Shown: positions 5,679-6,533 of the stretch, in pieces | How the letters are laid out: the number at the start of each line of letters is the position of its first letter | Numbering within the stretch: the first letter of the stretch is position 1 | Source of the DNA: JAFGQE01 sp046484775 | GTDB taxonomy: Bacteria; Bacillota; Clostridia; DUPQ01 | Assembly (NCBI GenBank): GCA_046484775.1 | Contig: JAWOIG010000109.1 | Location: 1-6,533, forward strand | Length of the DNA: 6,533 nucleotides | Direction of reading: 5' to 3' | Notes under the pieces: model-generated | What the model saw: only the letters and a program-made list of their open reading frames with translations | Databases searched by the model: none | What the model was told of the DNA's origin: nothing | Program-made: the position numbers and the translations under genes

Positions 5679-5810
5679 AATGGGGAATTATCCCTGGGAA
5701 TGGGGAATTATCCCTGGGATGATTCCCCACTGGGATGATTCCCCACTGGGATGATTCCCAACCTGGGATGATTCCCCACCTGGGATGATTTTCCGTTTTC
5801 CGGCAAATTG
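5679..5810. repeat. GC-rich intergenic repeat cluster 2 (two direct units facing four complementary units)
   Basis: Unit A, AATGGGGAATTATCCCTGGG, occurs twice unchanged (5679-5698, 5699-5718). Unit B, ATGATTCCCCACTGGG, follows twice unchanged (5719-5734, 5735-5750), then as two 17-base variants with an extra base (5751-5767, 5768-5784). The cluster closes with the hairpin module shared with cluster 1 (5780-5810). TGGGGAATTATCCC in unit A is complementary to GGGATGATTCCCCA across A-B boundaries at 13 of 14 positions, the last being a G-U pair in plus-strand RNA, so A units can fold onto B units. It occupies the spacer between the promoter of the 98-aa gene and the plus-strand promoter at 5880. 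Confidence 0.88.
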
Positions 5811-5821
5811 ATAATCTCAAC

Positions 5822-5859
5822 AAAAATAATAATTTAAAATGCCCTGCATTTCTGTTGTT
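5822..5859 (-). terminator. Weak terminator-like hairpin between cluster 2 and the plus-strand promoter
   Basis: On the minus strand, AAATGC and GCATTT (5851-5837) form a six-pair stem around a three-base AGG loop, followed by an AT-rich tail ending in TTTTTG (5826-5821). The 5' flank AACAACA and the stem resemble the strong terminator at 3934-3956. It would end transcription coming from the glmM side. The short stem keeps this tentative. Confidence 0.3.
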
Positions 5860-5879
5860 TTCGGTGAGCATTTGACTGA

Positions 5880-5908
5880 TTGATATTTTTTTTACAATGA
5901 TATATGAT
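5880..5908 (+). promoter_or_regulatory. Predicted promoter of the plus-strand lipoprotein fragment
   Basis: TTGATA (5880-5885) and TATGAT (5903-5908) match the -35 and -10 consensus at five of six positions each, with a 17-base spacer containing a T tract. Transcription would start near 5915, giving a leader of about 50 bases before the ATG at 5965. Confidence 0.5.
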
Positions 5909-5964
5909 TGATTCAGTTGTTCATATTTCTTGCATCATCAAATACTGGAAAGAGGGGGTTCACC

Positions 5965-6120
5965 ATGAAAAAAAGGGGTTTCATCTTCCTTGTCATCGCA
6001 TTAATTTTAATCAGCGGATGTAAAAGCAGCCAGGATCTGGTCTGCATCGCCGTCAAAAGCGATGCCAATATCGCAGCTTTCACGTCGAACCAGTTGACGC
6101 AGCCTTTCCAGGTGGGTTGA
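5965..6120 (+). pseudogene. 5' fragment of a lipoprotein gene, truncated at the glmM junction
   Basis: The ATG at 5965 follows AGAGGGGG by 5 bases and a good promoter. The encoded start is a textbook lipoprotein signal: MKKRG, hydrophobic residues 6-16, lipobox ISGC with Cys19, then KSSQDL. From about codon 26 onward (6040 and beyond) the sequence is the exact antisense of the glmM reading frame, so the remaining residues up to the stop at 6118-6120 are not lipoprotein sequence. Only the signal peptide and a few mature residues survive. The ordinary body of such a protein, usually 100 residues or more, is missing. The original family cannot be told. It is either a broken gene or one half of an assembly chimera. 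Confidence 0.55.
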
Positions 6121-6533
6121 TCCGCACTGATCATTAATATTACAGCCATCAGGTTCAATCCCTATCGACACAACATTAGCACCCAAGTCACTGAACAGGC
6201 CGGGAGCGATGTGAGCACAGGCTCCATTTGCACAGTCCAGACCAATTTTCATTCCCGACAGATCGGCACCCATTCTTCTTTTCAAATGCTCAGCGTAATC
6301 ACGCGATGCATTTTTCTTTTCAATTCTCCGGCCGACTGCTGCGCCTGTTGGCCGGTCAAAATCAGTCTGATCATAGGTCAAGGTCAGTTTTTCGATTTTA
6401 TCTTCAACCTCATCAGGCAATTTATAGCCCTGGCTGCTGAAAAACTTGATCCCGTTAAACTCAAAACTGTTATGCGAAGCAGAAATCATCACGCCCGCAT
6501 CACACTGGTATTTTCGAGTCAGGTAAGCAATTC
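6007..6533 (-). CDS. glmM: Phosphoglucosamine mutase (GlmM) fragment, open at the window edge and truncated at its 3' end
   Basis: GlmM interconverts glucosamine-6-phosphate and glucosamine-1-phosphate for UDP-GlcNAc and cell-wall synthesis in the cytoplasm. The frame is open to the right edge, with IAYLTRKYQCDAGV preceding the active-site loop MISASHNSFEFNGIK. The phosphorylated serine is the second Ser of SASHN. The position after Asn is Ser where Pro is usual. Further family signatures are GYKLPDEVE, GLDCANGA, NINDQCGSTH and the metal loop GIAFDGDAD. Family members have about 450 residues. This piece covers roughly the end of domain 1 and domain 2. Directly after DGDAD the invariant Arg is replaced by Gln, and within about ten codons the frame ends at TAA (6009-6007), inside the antisense of a lipoprotein signal peptide. 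The sugar- and phosphate-binding C-terminal domains are absent, so the product could not be an active mutase. The family call is firm; whether the break is biological is open. Confidence 0.9.
   Translation of the reverse strand, partial: IAYLTRKYQCDAGVMISASHNSFEFNGIKFFSSQGYKLPDEVEDKIEKLTLTYDQTDFDRPTGAAVGRRIEKKNASRDYAEHLKRRMGADLSGMKIGLDCANGACAHIAPGLFSDLGANVVSIGIEPDGCNINDQCGSTHLERLRQLVRRESCDIGIAFDGDADQILAAFTSAD

Noticed and set aside
5679..5810. Possible CRISPR array
   Set aside because: The units abut directly with no unique spacers, and unit length (16-20 bases) is too short. It is a tandem/inverted repeat cluster.
5632..5871. A 79-codon minus-strand open frame across repeat cluster 2, rich in repeated IIP, HPR and WG
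   Set aside because: Its repeats come entirely from the DNA units, it has no ribosome site, and it overlaps a good promoter. It is a by-product of the repeat cluster.
5908..5964. An upstream ATG at 5908 extending the plus-strand lipoprotein by 19 residues
   Set aside because: It overlaps the -10 box, lacks a ribosome site, and would bury the lipoprotein signal peptide. The ATG at 5965 has AGAGGGGG at good spacing.

Overview
The window is about 6.5 kb of bacterial chromosome, and nearly all of its genes lie on the minus strand. GlmM-type sequence at the right end, strong GGAG ribosome sites, a DUF3795 protein, lipoproteins and several cysteine-rich proteins suggest an anaerobic Firmicute (Clostridia-like). 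This assignment is an inference with modest confidence. Base composition is mosaic: the DUF2779 nuclease gene is clearly GC-rich, while the Fic gene and the intergenic spacers are AT-rich.

Reading the minus strand from high to low coordinates, the genes are: (1) a GlmM fragment entering from beyond the right edge and broken off inside its metal-binding loop near 6040; (2) a 98-aa two-helix membrane protein; (3) a 132-aa lipoprotein; (4) a 195-aa four-helix membrane protein with three cysteine clusters, followed by a strong intrinsic terminator; (5) a 493-aa DUF2779 protein with a Cas4-like PD-(D/E)XK part and a DEDD-exonuclease-like part; (6) a small hydrophobic membrane protein; (7) a DUF3795 cysteine-rich protein; (8) a class II Fic protein with its own promoter; (9) possibly the first codons of another gene at the left edge. 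Genes 6 and 7 are close enough to be co-transcribed.

The only credible plus-strand gene is the start of a lipoprotein at 5965. It has a promoter, a ribosome site and a complete signal peptide, but after about 25 codons it runs into the antisense of glmM. Two truncated genes meeting head-on within about 30 bases mark either a rearrangement breakpoint or an assembly chimera.

Two intergenic GC-rich repeat clusters (4644-4743 and 5679-5810) share a 31-bp hairpin module with one mismatch. Both lie 13-16 bp upstream of the -35 box of an extended -10 promoter. One consists of 20-bp tandem units. The other contains 20-bp units followed by complementary 16-17-bp units, so it can fold back on itself. 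With the glmM/lipoprotein junction and the duplicated start region of the fic gene, these clusters are the most unusual structures here. I found no RNA genes, CRISPR array, transposase or complete mobile element.
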